This document shows, in pieces, positions 23,428 through 38,890 of a stretch of DNA of 64,000 nt. The notes below the pieces were generated by a model. The model ran no database searches. It saw nothing but the letters and a program-made list of their open reading frames with translations, and was not told where the DNA came from. A program made the translations under genes and the position numbers. Source of the stretch: Gadus chalcogrammus (taxonomy: Eukaryota > Chordata > Actinopteri > Gadiformes > Gadidae); assembly GCF_026213295.1 (NCBI RefSeq), contig NC_079417.1, positions 9,679,511 through 9,743,510 of the forward strand. The letters are read 5' to 3'. Position 1 is the stretch's first letter; the number at the start of each line of letters is the position of its first letter.

Positions 23428-24010
23428 TGACACACCTAGATTCATACTTTAGATAAAAAGCTATTGTTCATGCATTTATGATAGGATTATAGATGTGAAA
23501 GGATTTACTGACATCCATCAAAAGCTCTTAACTTTTGGACTATTAAAACTTCTTGAAATTACATCTATGTCATAAACTACTTTATTCTTTTAACGTGTGT
23601 TACTTTTCTAAACTGAAGACCACTTGGTTTTGAAAAAAGCTACTCCAATTGATGTGGGAAAAAGTCTCAGTTGGAGGGCAACTGAGGGTTGGTTTCCTAA
23701 AAAATCTTGTAGTGTGTATCAATCCATCCCTCTTGCTCACTCAACCCACTAACCTGAACACAGTGACTTTGGTGTGGTGAAAGCTTTTTATTTTATTTCT
23801 GCTACAGCTGGTCCGAAGTGGTTCTGATCCATTCATTATAGGCCAGTTAAAGGTGAGCCACAAACAATAATAGTGTGGGCAATCATTTATGAAATATGGA
23901 ACATATCAATAATAATTTATAAAATCTCATATCTGAATAATATAATCATAAATCAGTGAATATGTGTATTTAATTACAATATAATATGCATTGCACATTC
24001 ATACATCACA

Positions 24011-24022
24011 TCACATATCATA
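24011..24022. repeat. Target-site duplication, left copy
   Basis: TCACATATCATA is repeated exactly at 24571-24582, bracketing the LINE fragment. Confidence 0.85.
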
Positions 24023-24570
24023 GTTAGTTAGTTAAGCCTTTGTATTCCTTTCGGAACATAGGCCATTGATGAATCGTTTCCACCCCCGTCTGTCTTGTGC
24101 CATCCTCTCCAGCTGTTTCCACGCCAGTCCCTTCTTTTTCACACCTAGCTCTGTGCTCCTTCTCCAGGTGCTTTTGGGCCTCCCTCTGCTCCGTTTGCCT
24201 TGTGGGTTCCATGTTAGTGCCTGTTTGGTTATTGCTGTTTTGCCTTTTCTTAGTGTGTGACCTATCCAGCTCCACTTTCTCCTTATCAACTGTATCTCTA
24301 TGGGCTCTTGATTGGTGCGTTCCCACAGGTTGGTGTTACTGATACGGTTTGGCCAGAAGATCCTGAGGATGCGTCTAAGGCAGTGGTTGATGAAAGTCTG
24401 CAGTTTATTGGTGATGGTATTGGTGGTCTTCCAGGTTTCTGATCCATACAGCAGTACAGATTTGATGTTGGAGTTGAAGATTTTGAGCTTAGTATTGAGT
24501 GAGATGTTTTTAGTTTTCCAGATATTATTTAATATGTTGAATGTTGTTCTTGCTTTCCCTATTCTTGACT
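24023..24570 (-). mobile_element. 5'-truncated non-LTR retrotransposon (LINE)
   Basis: A minus-strand insertion with an exact 12-bp target duplication on each side. It encodes the end of a LINE reverse-transcriptase ORF in one uninterrupted frame of roughly 180 codons. Recognisable pieces in order are LLYGSETWKTT (the end of the RT region), a helical stretch LQTFINHCLRRILRI, WERTNQEPIEIQLIRRKW, WIGHTLRKG, ALTWNPQGKRSRGRPKSTWR and a closing WKRFINGLCSERNTKA before the stop at 24032. This C-terminal layout is very common among non-LTR elements; I do not assign the clade with confidence. After the stop comes a short (AACT)3-like tail at 24023-24035, typical of LINEs that end in a short tandem repeat rather than poly(A). 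The intact frame and exact duplication suggest a fairly recent insertion. It lacks the endonuclease and catalytic RT core, so it cannot move by itself. Confidence 0.9.
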
Positions 24571-24582
24571 TCACATATCATA
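24571..24582. repeat. Target-site duplication, right copy
   Basis: Exact second copy of TCACATATCATA, at the truncated 5' end of the LINE. Confidence 0.85.
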
Positions 24583-24695
24583 AATAATATCTATATCTAT
24601 ATAAAACACATTGATGATTCCACATACAGCACATTCATCTTTTACTTTAGAATGATACAGGACCCATTTCCCTTATTTTCCTACCTTACTTCCTG

Positions 24696-28659
<3,964 letters not shown>

Positions 28660-28852
28660 CATGGGGTGGTAGTAGATCAGGATAGAGGAAATGCAGGTTG
28701 ACTTGTGACCGAAAAGTTCAATCCCCGGCTCATCCTAGCTGAGATTAGAGGTGACCCTGACTATGACACTCAACCCTAACCTTGCATGGTTTACTACACC
28801 GTCTGTGTGTATGAATGGTTGTAGCTTTGGATAAAAGCCTCTGCTAAATACT
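28660..28852 (+). mobile_element. tRNA-derived SINE (diverged)
   Basis: The head resembles a tRNA gene: a degenerate A-box region (tggtagtagatcaggatag) followed by a B-box-like GTTCAATCC at 28716-28724 and ccccggctcatcctagctg. The tail, gctttggataaaagcctc followed by tgctaaata at 28824-28850, is the hallmark tail of a widespread teleost SINE group that shares its 3' end with L2-type LINEs. The Pol III boxes are mutated, so it is probably an old, silent copy. No target duplication is clear. Confidence 0.8.
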
Positions 28853-29107
28853 TTGGTACCTCGCCATCTGAGCATGGTGCAACAGCAGTCCTCTTTTTTA
28901 CATAAAATTCTTTCATTAGTATTGTAAAAACATGTGCATATTCCCAAACCTATTTAATTGATCAGTGACTTAATCAATTCCTCCTTTCTGTGGCTAATGA
29001 AGATGCTAACAGTTATGTGATCACAACTCTTTCTGTAGGTCAAACAACATTGTCCACTGATAGTTCAAGAGTGACTTTGGCTCAATTGTTGTGAAAAATT
29101 GGACTCT

Positions 29108-29215
29108 TATTCAATTCAATTAAATTGTATTTTTGTAGCCATTAATCACCATTAGAGTCTCAAAGGGCTTTACAGGGAAAACATTTATGACACCCCCCTA
29201 ACCCAAGCCAGGCCA
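29108..29215. repeat. Fish dispersed repeat fragment
   Basis: The pattern attcaattcaatt, then gtatttttgtagcc, then tcaccattagag and tcaaagggctttacaggg matches a common teleost dispersed repeat remembered as opening with attcaattcaatttattt and containing caaagggctttaca. Only a fragment is present. Confidence 0.55.
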
Positions 29216-29700
29216 ACCCTTATGATTGGGTTACTTGCTTGTGTGTCGTGCTGAGTAGGAGTGAGGGAGATTGAGGGACTGCGAGAATCGCCTCCTACAG
29301 CGAGAGGCGCTGAGAGGCCGCTGATATTTTCGATTTAAAAACCTGTATCCCGAATGGGATGAATGAAGATTTGTCACGAAGTTGTTTCTTATAAATGTAA
29401 TTTATATGCTGTATGTTCATTTGTATGTAGGCATGTATGTAATTATTCTCATCAATGGACTGTCACATTATTGACACTATCGGACTGGATAGCATTTAAA
29501 TGCAATTGGTTGTTTTCGAAGGGGTGTTAATGGGTGTGGATATTTAAGAATGGTTATGCTATTGCATTGTTGCACACTGAAGAAGGCACATGCCGAAACG
29601 CATCAGTGCAAAGATAAAAGTGGATTTATGCAAAGTGCGGCCTCCCTCCTACTTTACTTTGGTTTGCTACATTGAGTGATGCCTGCTCCTATCCTCACTT
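29216..29700. repeat. Probable dispersed element with GAAGGC-GCCGAAACG module
   Basis: Contains cactgaagaaggcacatgcc followed by gaaacgcatcagtgca at about 29575-29611, a module seen in many vertebrate dispersed repeats, followed by aaagataaaagtgg. Terminal TGCACACTGA and TCAGTGCA are inverted around it and could form a stem. The full element boundaries are not clear. Confidence 0.4.
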
Positions 29701-32700
29701 CCAGTGCTGAGTAGGCAGACAATGTGGATTTCAGGGGACAAGCATATTTTGTAGTCTTTGACCATAGTCTAAACTTTTAAAATGAAAAGCAATCAAATCA
29801 GTTACTTCCTGTCAGCTATCAAGTTATTTTATTAAATTTTCTTAACGGCAATAAAAAAATAATACCGCCATTGGGTTCTTAAGTAGACGAGGACATTTTA
29901 ATTTCTCAAGGGAAAGACAAAAAAAGTAACAACAAAAATGAATAACCAATATAGTATGACACCTGAGATCAAATTGGGCATTGGTTCGAAAGGTGTGTGG
30001 TATCATCCAATAGGACTTAACGTATAACAGCATGCTGTACACAGAATGTTGCATAATGCAAAAAATGATCACCATAATATTAGGGAGGGGGGTAGATCTG
30101 TTGGTGTGGCTAAGTGGTCCCTGAGATGCAGCATCAGAGAAATCTGTCACTTACCTGATTCGGTCAAGAGATAAATGTGGACGAATGGAAAAGCCTTAAC
30201 TGTCCAAAACACATTAAGGACAAACAGATTATTGGGTTTACTCTAATCTGCCCATAATGCATTTTATTCCTTCTTTATTTTTTTCACATAATCCCCCAGA
30301 ATCCTATTTCATTTGAATGGCCCCAGCATTATTCTGTCTTTCCAAATTGAATTTTCCTTCCCTAATAATGTACGATATTTATCCCATTTAAATGTAGACT
30401 TTTTATTTAGTGAAATCAAAAATATGATACTATATAAAAAAAACAATGACTAAAATAACAAATGTCATAAAAATGAATCACTGTCAACGGGTTAAAATGT
30501 CAGTTCACTGATAAAGACGATTTATAAACCATCGTCTGTCCAAATAGAAAAAATGGTTTGGTTAAACATTGCGCCGGTACTAAGATAAGCTTCTGTCACT
30601 TTGACAGACTATGTAATAGGAGAAAAAAAAAAGGCTCCAATGGTATTCAAGGTTTGGAAAAATAATAGAAAAGTCAACCAAACGGGTATTAACCTCTTTG
30701 TTTTTTTTTAAATAACATACTCAAAGTAAATAGAGTATATCTCCACAACTGCAAGGACTGTAATAACTTGGTACCAAATTAAAGATAACTCCTTTGAGAT
30801 TGTGGTGCGTCTGAAATAATCAAGGTGGATACTCCTTGGTTAGAGTGAATAAAGCTTAAATACAGGATAAGATGATTTAATTTCGGCCTGAAATAAATGT
30901 AATGTTTTAGAATAGATAGACTTATCACAAGCGTTTATCTATCTATGAGTCGGGATGAATATTCTGACAATGCAGAAGAGTGCCGTAGTGGCATTTTCAA
31001 AGACAAAGATGGCTGCCGCAGATGTAGAATGGCCTATCATGTATTTTCACTAAAAGAAGAACAAACCATATATCATATTGCCGTCGCTCGCTACTGTGTC
31101 ACCCGTGTCGTTGCTACGATTGGTTGTAGGCCTTTCCAATTGTGTCCAGGGATATTTTGGTCTGCGCCCGCTGGAAATCGTAATTGTACTGTAGGGCAAT
31201 AGCACAACATCTGGTAAGAACCTCTGCCAAAAGTTGAGGCAATAAAGTCAAGTAAAGCTGAAGATTTTTATTTGGTTTTAGTATAGGTAGGTTGCGGCTT
31301 CTCCAAATAAATCAATCCAATGCAAATTTGACAATATCAACTTGACGAATGATTGATTTCAAATCATATGTTATCACTTTGCAAGAGCATTGAAATGTCA
31401 CCACTGCGTCGACTATTCTTCATATAAACTAGATATACACTAGAAATGAATCTATCTGACCTTCGTAAAATTAGAATTTGAATGCAAACCCGTGGAGGGA
31501 AAATAATCTTCATCAATAGATAGCGTGTTCAAACTATTTATAAATGTGTCTGAGTAGGTATATGTGCCTTCAAAAAGTTATTCTTTAAATTCAATGGGAA
31601 AAGGTTTCAACTTTCGAAAACACAGCTAGTTAAGTAAATAATAAAACAAGTTATTGACAATTTATCATCCTAAACATATTATCTCTCCAATTCTACACTG
31701 TCGCTGCAGCGCATTAGTATGAGTTATGAAAGGACCTGGACAGACATCCATAAATCAGAATGAGTGGATGGAGGAATGTTTCACGTTGCTATCACCTGCG
31801 ACCACACAGCAAATAGAATACAAACACAGCCATTAATTGCGTTGATGTGAAAGTTAATTAATTCAAAACTCAAGCCATGGATTTACTTCCTTTGATATTT
31901 CTGGATGTTTTATAAGGCGTCTGCGTCTCTGGGGACTCTGAATCCATCTTCGCTGAGTCACATTTCAGAGGGCTGGTACACTGAGCCTCACAGTTTATCA
32001 CAGAGGTAACCAGTGGGGAGGTTGGCCAGTCCATCAGTACAGGCCACAGGGGTGCCCTCTTAACGCAACAATGTCTTGGTAAGCAATCTACACATGGACT
32101 TATATGAGAGACACATCACACACACACACACATGCACACGCACACGCACGCACACACACACATGGGGGCATGCCCATAAACACACAGACATGGGCTAATA
32201 ATGGCGGATACAAACACACGCACGCACACACACACACAGACACACACAGTTGCACAAAGTCAACAGCTATACTTTCTGAGGACACGAGGCAGGAGAGACC
32301 TATAAACCTACAAGCTCTGGAACAGCTAGGACTCTCACACAAGTACTTAGTATCTACTTGACATAATCATTTAGACACAGGGATGAGGTGGAGAGGCGAA
32401 CTCCATGACTTTGAGCAGGAGTGTTTTCTACAACCTGAAGCAAATCATTGCCCCATCCGTCCTCATGAGTCATGTGTTTTTGATTATTTGTGAGTGTTTT
32501 TCAAAGTTGTGTAGCTGGACAATCCAATAGAAAGTGACTTGGCAAATTAGTTTTACAGAATGATTATGGCTCCATAGCTTACTGGACATTTGTTTGGGTT
32601 TTGTTTAAGTGGTCACACAATGAGAGACACGGAAACACTCACATGCAAAGAAATACTTTTAAACAGCAATAGCAATAGACTGTGAATATCGAATAACAAA

Positions 32701-35249
32701 TACCAGCAAGCAAGGCAAACATGTCGAATATGTAATTACTTGAATGTGGCAATTCAAATATTTTTCCACGAAAAAGGGATATAATCAAATATAATGAGTT
32801 TCTAAGGATCGTGTTTAGACTTACAAAAAAGGCAAGCACTTTCACCTCTTCAGGGAAAGTGGCAATTTCTTACTCTGCCTCTTCTTAATGGTGAGTGGTT
32901 GTTAAACGGTCAGACAACTTAGAATTATCATTGAAGTATTTTTTGAAAAGATGAAGCTCTTCTGCATTGATGTGTCTCATAAAAAGCAACACAAAGTAAC
33001 AGAGGAATAAATTGAAATTATGAAAAAATAATTTGTTGTTTGTTTAAGTTAATAGAACATGCTGTCATGTGGTCATCGACTTGTGTCAGCAAAGAACCAC
33101 CCCACTGTGTTGAATTTGTGTGGAAAACCATACAAATAAAGGCAAATACTTTTAGTGGAAGATTTATGGAGGTTCCTTAATGGGTAATATTTTGTTAACA
33201 ATCGGCTAAGCCAAGATGTGTGAGATAAGCAATACTTTGGTTTCGTATTTCGTTGGTTAAAATCGCAATGTGTAGCAATTCAGCTAGCCAGCCCGTACAT
33301 CTCCCGTACCTCTCTATTTGTTATCTTAATATGGACTCCAAAACCACTCCCAATCACGCCAACCTGCCCGAAGAGCTACGCTAGTGCACGTTACACTATT
33401 ACACACAATTGAAAACCTCCTAACTAGGAGAGGCAATCTCACACATTGCAACATTAAATATAAACTCTTATCTTTCTTTGTCATCATATTAATTATTTCT
33501 CTGTGATAGATGACCTTGGAAAGATCTACAATACTTTTCCACAAACTAAACCCAAAATATATTACTCTACAAAGTTTGTTATACATCGAAAAACCTTTGG
33601 GGTCTTTTTATTTGACTCTTCACTAATTAGTTTCAGTGGGCTATTTTGATTCATTCAGGCACCATGTCCTTTTTGCTTATCTCCACTATCAAGGTTTTTT
33701 TTTTTTAACCATAGTCATTTATTTTCATTCCCTCCTCTTTTCAATGAACAGTTATTTATTGCAAATGATTCTGTGCATTTATTGTTAAATAAGGTTAATT
33801 AAGATTAGTCACAGCATTCCTAGCCGGACCAAAGCAATGAATATTTCATACGCCTTTATATTATTATTTTTAGTTGTTTTCTCTATACTCTCACCTTCAT
33901 TTCAGTTTTCGTTTAACGTTAATAATTCATGAAAAGTGCATAATTTATTACAGTTTTGTTTATGTAAGACTTTCTACCCAAGGGTTTAGTTTCTTGTTTT
34001 ATTTTGTACATGTATTTTTGTTGTTGCATATAGTTTGAAGGCTACTTTTTTAATTCTGATGCTGTTGCCAAACCATGCCATACCATTCTTCGGAAAGGTT
34101 TGAGAAATCACGTATTGATTTCATATGTTTGATGTAAAAAGTGCAGGTGTGATTAGGCTCTGGGCTGATTTATACCCTACCATGGAGTCCTGCTCATGAG
34201 TAATGGGCAGGACTACCCGGGGCAGCGGTGAAGCTTTCTGCCTTCGCTCAGGGAAACTGACCTCAGTGGTTCATCTTGGATTACTCCTGCAATAGTACAG
34301 ATCATTCCAGCTCTCTCAGGGAAGCCCAACCATGGGTCTAATTCAGACAAATTGACTTTGACTAATGCTGCATAGTTTTTGATTTCCTCCGTCTTTTGTC
34401 CAATACTATTGGTATTACTAGTCCCACTGCTCCACCTTCTTCAAATTCAACTAATACAATACTACTGTTGCTGAAAAACAACTAAATCCTCACTTCTACT
34501 AATAACTTATTGAATAACAGACGCTCAGAATAAACAGAACAAAAATGAACTGCAAAAAGAGCAGCAAAGACAAATAACAATGCCAAGAATATTTTTTTGT
34601 TAGGTAATAGTAGTTCATCTACCCAAATAAATCTATTTTGGCAAAATCCCATTGTTTCTTTATCAAGTTGCAGGTATTCCTTTTGAGTTCTATGGAATAT
34701 AAAAAGATCTATCTTTCTGTTTGTGTTATGAATGGGATGCTTTGAGTATTAACAATGGTAACAGGCCAGTGGACCTTCTGAAGATGTGTTTGCGTCTAAT
34801 AATAAAGTCACCCGATAGAACCATACACTCTGAAGGTGACTCCGAGAGACAAATGGAGCTAATATTTCCATGCTTGAAAGAGCCAGCATCCTCAATTTCT
34901 CACTGTCAGTGCCACCTACCATAAAATGCCTGTATGTAAAAATATGAAAATCATTCAAAAAGGATATCAAGCATAATTTGGTCACACTTTATATTAATTG
35001 GGGGGCTGCTACACATGGTGCTGTTCATGCATCAAGACGTAATCTCAGAATCAGCTAAATTCAAAGCTAAGCTATGACACAATGGAACATTTCCTGAAAC
35101 ACTGCTCAACAAAATCAATTAAAGAACTCCAGGCAGTACTTGTTAAAACAAGATTTTATACAAGGCTAGCATGTAAACAATGTTGATTCATACGGAAATA
35201 ATCAAATAATAAAATAATGTTCAGTCAACATTCCAAAATTGGTCTACTT
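29701..35249. other. Long gene-free stretch
   Basis: 5.5 kb of AT-rich sequence with no exon recognised. It includes a CpG-containing part at 30940-31200, which has an 85-codon plus-strand ORF without a domain and the word acaaagatggctgccgcaga, and imperfect CA tracts at 32117-32162 and 32213-32248. Confidence 0.55.
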
Positions 35250-35618
35250 TTGGACCCCCCTAATCAAGGGGGGCTCCTGGACACGACGGCTGGTGTCTGA
35301 TTCTCCCCCATCGAGTGGCTGCAGAAGGTCCAGGCCATCCTCAGCAAGGGGGCGCAGCGAGAGGTGAAGCAGTCTTTTGAGGCAGCAGGCAAGGCTCCAG
35401 CTAACCAGGGAACCAAGACACTCACTGGGCCCCACTGGAGGAACCCTGCCAGCAGCCAAACGCCTCTGCATTTACACCATCTGCTGCACGAAACTCATGG
35501 GAATTCAGTATTATTTTTTGCAGCAGAAATGTGTTGAAATGTTGTGCTTTGGAACGTTGTACTCTGCATACAGACTCTGTAGAGTTTGTGGACCCCCTCT
35601 CCACAGAGGGGGGTCGAA
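35250..35618. other. GC-rich block between two C/G hairpins
   Basis: A block of higher GC than its surroundings. It begins with ggacccccctaatcaagggg (six-C/six-G hairpin at 35255-35273) and closes with GACCCCCTCT/AGAGGGGGGTC around a CCAC loop at 35591-35615. Inside, a plus frame from about 35302 (SPIEWLQKVQAILSKGAQRE onward) and an overlapping 75-codon minus ORF (35244-35471) both look protein-like. I do not recognise either. It could be a decayed retrocopy exon or a fragment of a mobile element. Confidence 0.35.
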
Positions 35619-37032
35619 GTTGATTCTGGCTTATACTGTGGGTTCAACTTGGATGGCAAGGGTCAAGGTTCCATATATATATGTATAATCAGACAGAGAA
35701 GGCTGTCAGTCTCTAATCTATGGGGAAGGATGCGTTAAATAAGTCGACACTTTAACAATGCATCTGCAGCTTTGTTCACTGCTTCACTGATAGGTTGCGG
35801 TCTTAGCACTTGCCTATAGACCATTTTAATTTTGAAATTGTATCACACTATTTAACATTTTATTTTGGGAGTTTATTAAACAATCAGCTCATTGAAAGAA
35901 TATGTCTGCAAGGATGTCAACCAACACACAACCTGCAAGGTCATACGATTTTGAACCTATTGTTTTTTGGTTCCAGCTGGTATTAGATTTTCATCAAAAG
36001 TCTGGAACAGAACCTGTTCTATGTTGGGGGGAAAGGGGTAGAGTGGCCCTCCATGTTCAACCGAGTTTTAGCACTAGGAATAGTGGTTTCAATAAGAGAT
36101 ATATTCTATACTACATAAAGAAATGACGCTGAAAAATGTATGTCATTAAGACAAAAGCTTGTGCCAACATAGTCAAACTGTTACATGACATAAACCTCCA
36201 AACCAGTCAATGACTAGAGTTTTAGAAATTCTTTCTGTTACTTTAATACCCCTCTTCTGTGACTGTGAAAATAGGACTTGGGCCATTTCAATTACTTTAA
36301 AGACCTTGAGTTTCAAAGCTGCAGAAGAAACTCCCAGTTCTCTTTATTGTCTGTATTTTCAAATGAAGTAATTCCCTCGAAAAAACTAATTTTAGCTTAT
36401 TTCTTTCCCTTCCGTTTGATGTTTACATTTGGGTATGTGCCTGGGAGGGGGGTCCCCCTTCTTTTAAATATGGAATTATGTTAGTTCAAAGAGTAAAGTA
36501 TGTGTGTATTCATATTTTTGTAATTATGAATTATAAAATAAAGTTAACGCTTTAAAGACAGATATTTTGTTACATTTAAAAAAACATGAAAAGTCCTCGT
36601 CTAAATTAAAAAGACGTCTATTCAGTGTAATGTGCAGTGATTCTATTGGGCCTGCAATGGTAGAGAAAAGGCTGTCAGTTGTGGAATGTCAACAACATTT
36701 CAACCATGAATATCCATTTTTGGTGGACTATCTACAGATAGACATAGATAGACAATACGGCATAGAGAAGTAGTTATTAAACATGGACAACATTAGTCAT
36801 CTGTTAGTTAATGATTACCTCTTCATCAACTAACGTTATTATAGCGTGTGCTACCTACTATGGTACCATCATGTCACATTAACACCTATCCAAAACCAAA
36901 AAGAAGTGAACAAACGAACCAACTGTCCAACCCTAAAAAGATTATGTTGAAAGAAAATAAAAAAAATAGCTGCAAGAAATCAATTCATCAGGAAATAGCG
37001 AGCATATTGGAAGTATCCATCTCCCTTCCGCA
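35619..37032. other. Gene-free stretch
   Basis: AT-rich, with no gene recognised. It ends in the pyrimidine tract tccatctcccttccgcag at about 37015-37032, which looks like a splice acceptor. Confidence 0.55.
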
Positions 37033-37084
37033 GCATTTGTGAAAGTGCCATGGCCGCCGTGCTGTAGCGAGCAGCGTGATCGAT

Positions 37085-37213
37085 ATGCTCCGGACTGCTC
37101 TGGCTCGCCGGGGCTCCGGGGCCTCAGTCATGGCTCATACTCCGCTTCAGGGTCCTGCGTTCCGCTTTGGCACCGTACGTCTGTCCAGAGGCGTGGGGGA
37201 TTGGTCAGTTTGA
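37085..37213 (+). CDS. Small ORF with mitochondrial-presequence-like N-terminus
   Basis: A 42-codon frame in a short CpG-rich island (about 37045-37205). The peptide starts MLRTALARRGSG and goes on to GPAFRFGTVRLSRGVGDW. It has six Arg and no acidic residue before position 39, with Leu and Ala early: the composition of a matrix-targeting presequence. An acceptor-like pyrimidine tract ends at 37032, and GATTG|GTCAGT at about 37204 is a weak donor, so it could be an internal or first coding exon of a nuclear gene for a mitochondrial protein. Against this, an upstream ATG at about 37049 opens a five-codon frame (MAAVL stop), the stop follows directly if no splicing occurs, and no downstream exon was recognised. 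Alternatives are a retrocopy fragment or chance in GC-rich sequence. The product is unknown. Confidence 0.3.
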   Translation: MLRTALARRGSGASVMAHTPLQGPAFRFGTVRLSRGVGDWSV

Positions 37214-37403
37214 AAATCCTTAAGCACAGTGTAGGGGAAGGGGATTGCAGCATGTCTTGAATTTCAAAAGCGCCGCAGAATCCGTGCACTGCCATTGCTC
37301 ACGGTTACATTTATTTATCTTTCACTGAGGATTCCTGGGGAAATGAATGATAGATAATTGCAGATGTATTTGCACAGATATGTATGTGGCTACTTGCAAG
37401 TTT

Positions 37404-37410
<7 letters not shown>

Positions 37411-37489
<79 letters not shown>
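37411..37489. repeat. (TG)39 microsatellite
   Basis: A perfect TG array of about 79 bp, followed by imperfect TG/TATG sequence to about 37550. Confidence 0.98.
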
Positions 37490-37495
<6 letters not shown>

Positions 37496-38730
37496 TTGTA
37501 TGTGTGTGCGTACGTATTTGTGTTTGTCTATGTGGGTGTGTGTGTGTATCTATCTGTGCATGGTACAACTGACAGTTGTATCTGCTGGTGGGGGCTGATC
37601 GAGGCTTAATTGTGCAAAAGAAACTCTTCTGCGTCATTATAATTTCCGTTGCTCCAGGTGCTCTGATCCACCGATAAGACAGGTGCATAAACCAGAAAGA
37701 AGATTGCAGGGCAAACATTTAGTAAACCGCTTAGATTCAGCCCTTGGCAGACACATTCTTTGTAGTCTGAAAATTGGAATTTTGCCGTTTGATATGCTTA
37801 TGATAATAGGTTTATTATTATCTCTCTTATATGTATGCTGATTCTTAAAGGATTCAAAGGAGAAGGCCAGGCAGAACGAGCGCCTGCTATCTCAATGTCT
37901 ATCTTTCGCTCCCCAACTCTTATTATTCTCCTATGATGTCTTGGCCTTGGTGGCTATATTTATATTTATAAATATATATTTATATATATATATATTTTGT
38001 TAATCGCATTGAATGTTTCAATATTGAGAAAGTGTTAACACATTATCTAAGAAGTAGTGTGAATGAAAAAGAGCACAAGGACTTATTACTTAATATCTTC
38101 TGAACTGCTACTGCTCATGCCAGGAGAAACATTGAAAACTTCTTAAGCACTACATCGTCTCATAAAATAAACCCTGTTCCAATCTGAAAAGAGTGGGAGA
38201 TTGTTCACAATTTAACTCCCAAAGCTCATTCAAGGGACTATCTGATTATGCTATCAGCACAATTTAGGGTCCACTTTCAGTTGTTTTCACTGACTCAGCA
38301 GAATCCTTCAGTGAACATTGAAATGCCACAGCCAAAGTGAGAATGGCCTCAGTAAAGTAAGATGAATAATAAATAAATAACGTGGTGGCAAAATGGTATT
38401 GACTAAAGTTAGGCAGGACTTAGCCCTGAGCAAGACATCAATAGTCTTAGGTTGAAGGAACTCAAAAGTCATTAGTGAGATGGTGTTGTATATATGAGCT
38501 GCTGGATATTTTGGAATTACTATTCATGGAGAGCTTCTTCCTTCTGTCTGTCTACCTAGAAGAAGAATCAACAAACCAACTCTCGTTGTACACAAGTGTT
38601 AACACAAGGGACAACAAACGCTACACTGCTGAACTCTAAGACTCATATCTTTCTCTATCCTGTATCTTGCTCTATGCTTGGATTTTATGATTGTAAGCTT
38701 CCCCCCCCATCTGTAAACTTGTACGCCATA

Positions 38731-38890
38731 ATAGAGGTAGCAATAGCAGAAGTGTAAGGTAGTGATAACAAATGGTAGCGATAAATATAGAAAAAGATAG
38801 CGGTATACGAAAAGATAGTGGTAGCAAAAGTCAGTGATAGCGGCAGCGAAATATGGCCAACGATAGCAAAAAGTAGCGATAGCAGTAGGC
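38731..38890. repeat. Degenerate GATAGC/GGTAGC tandem region
   Basis: About 160 bp in which words such as gatagc, ggtagc, gtagcgat and agtagcaaaa recur at irregular spacing, mixed with A runs. It looks like an old, decayed minisatellite with a unit of perhaps 12-18 bp. Confidence 0.6.
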
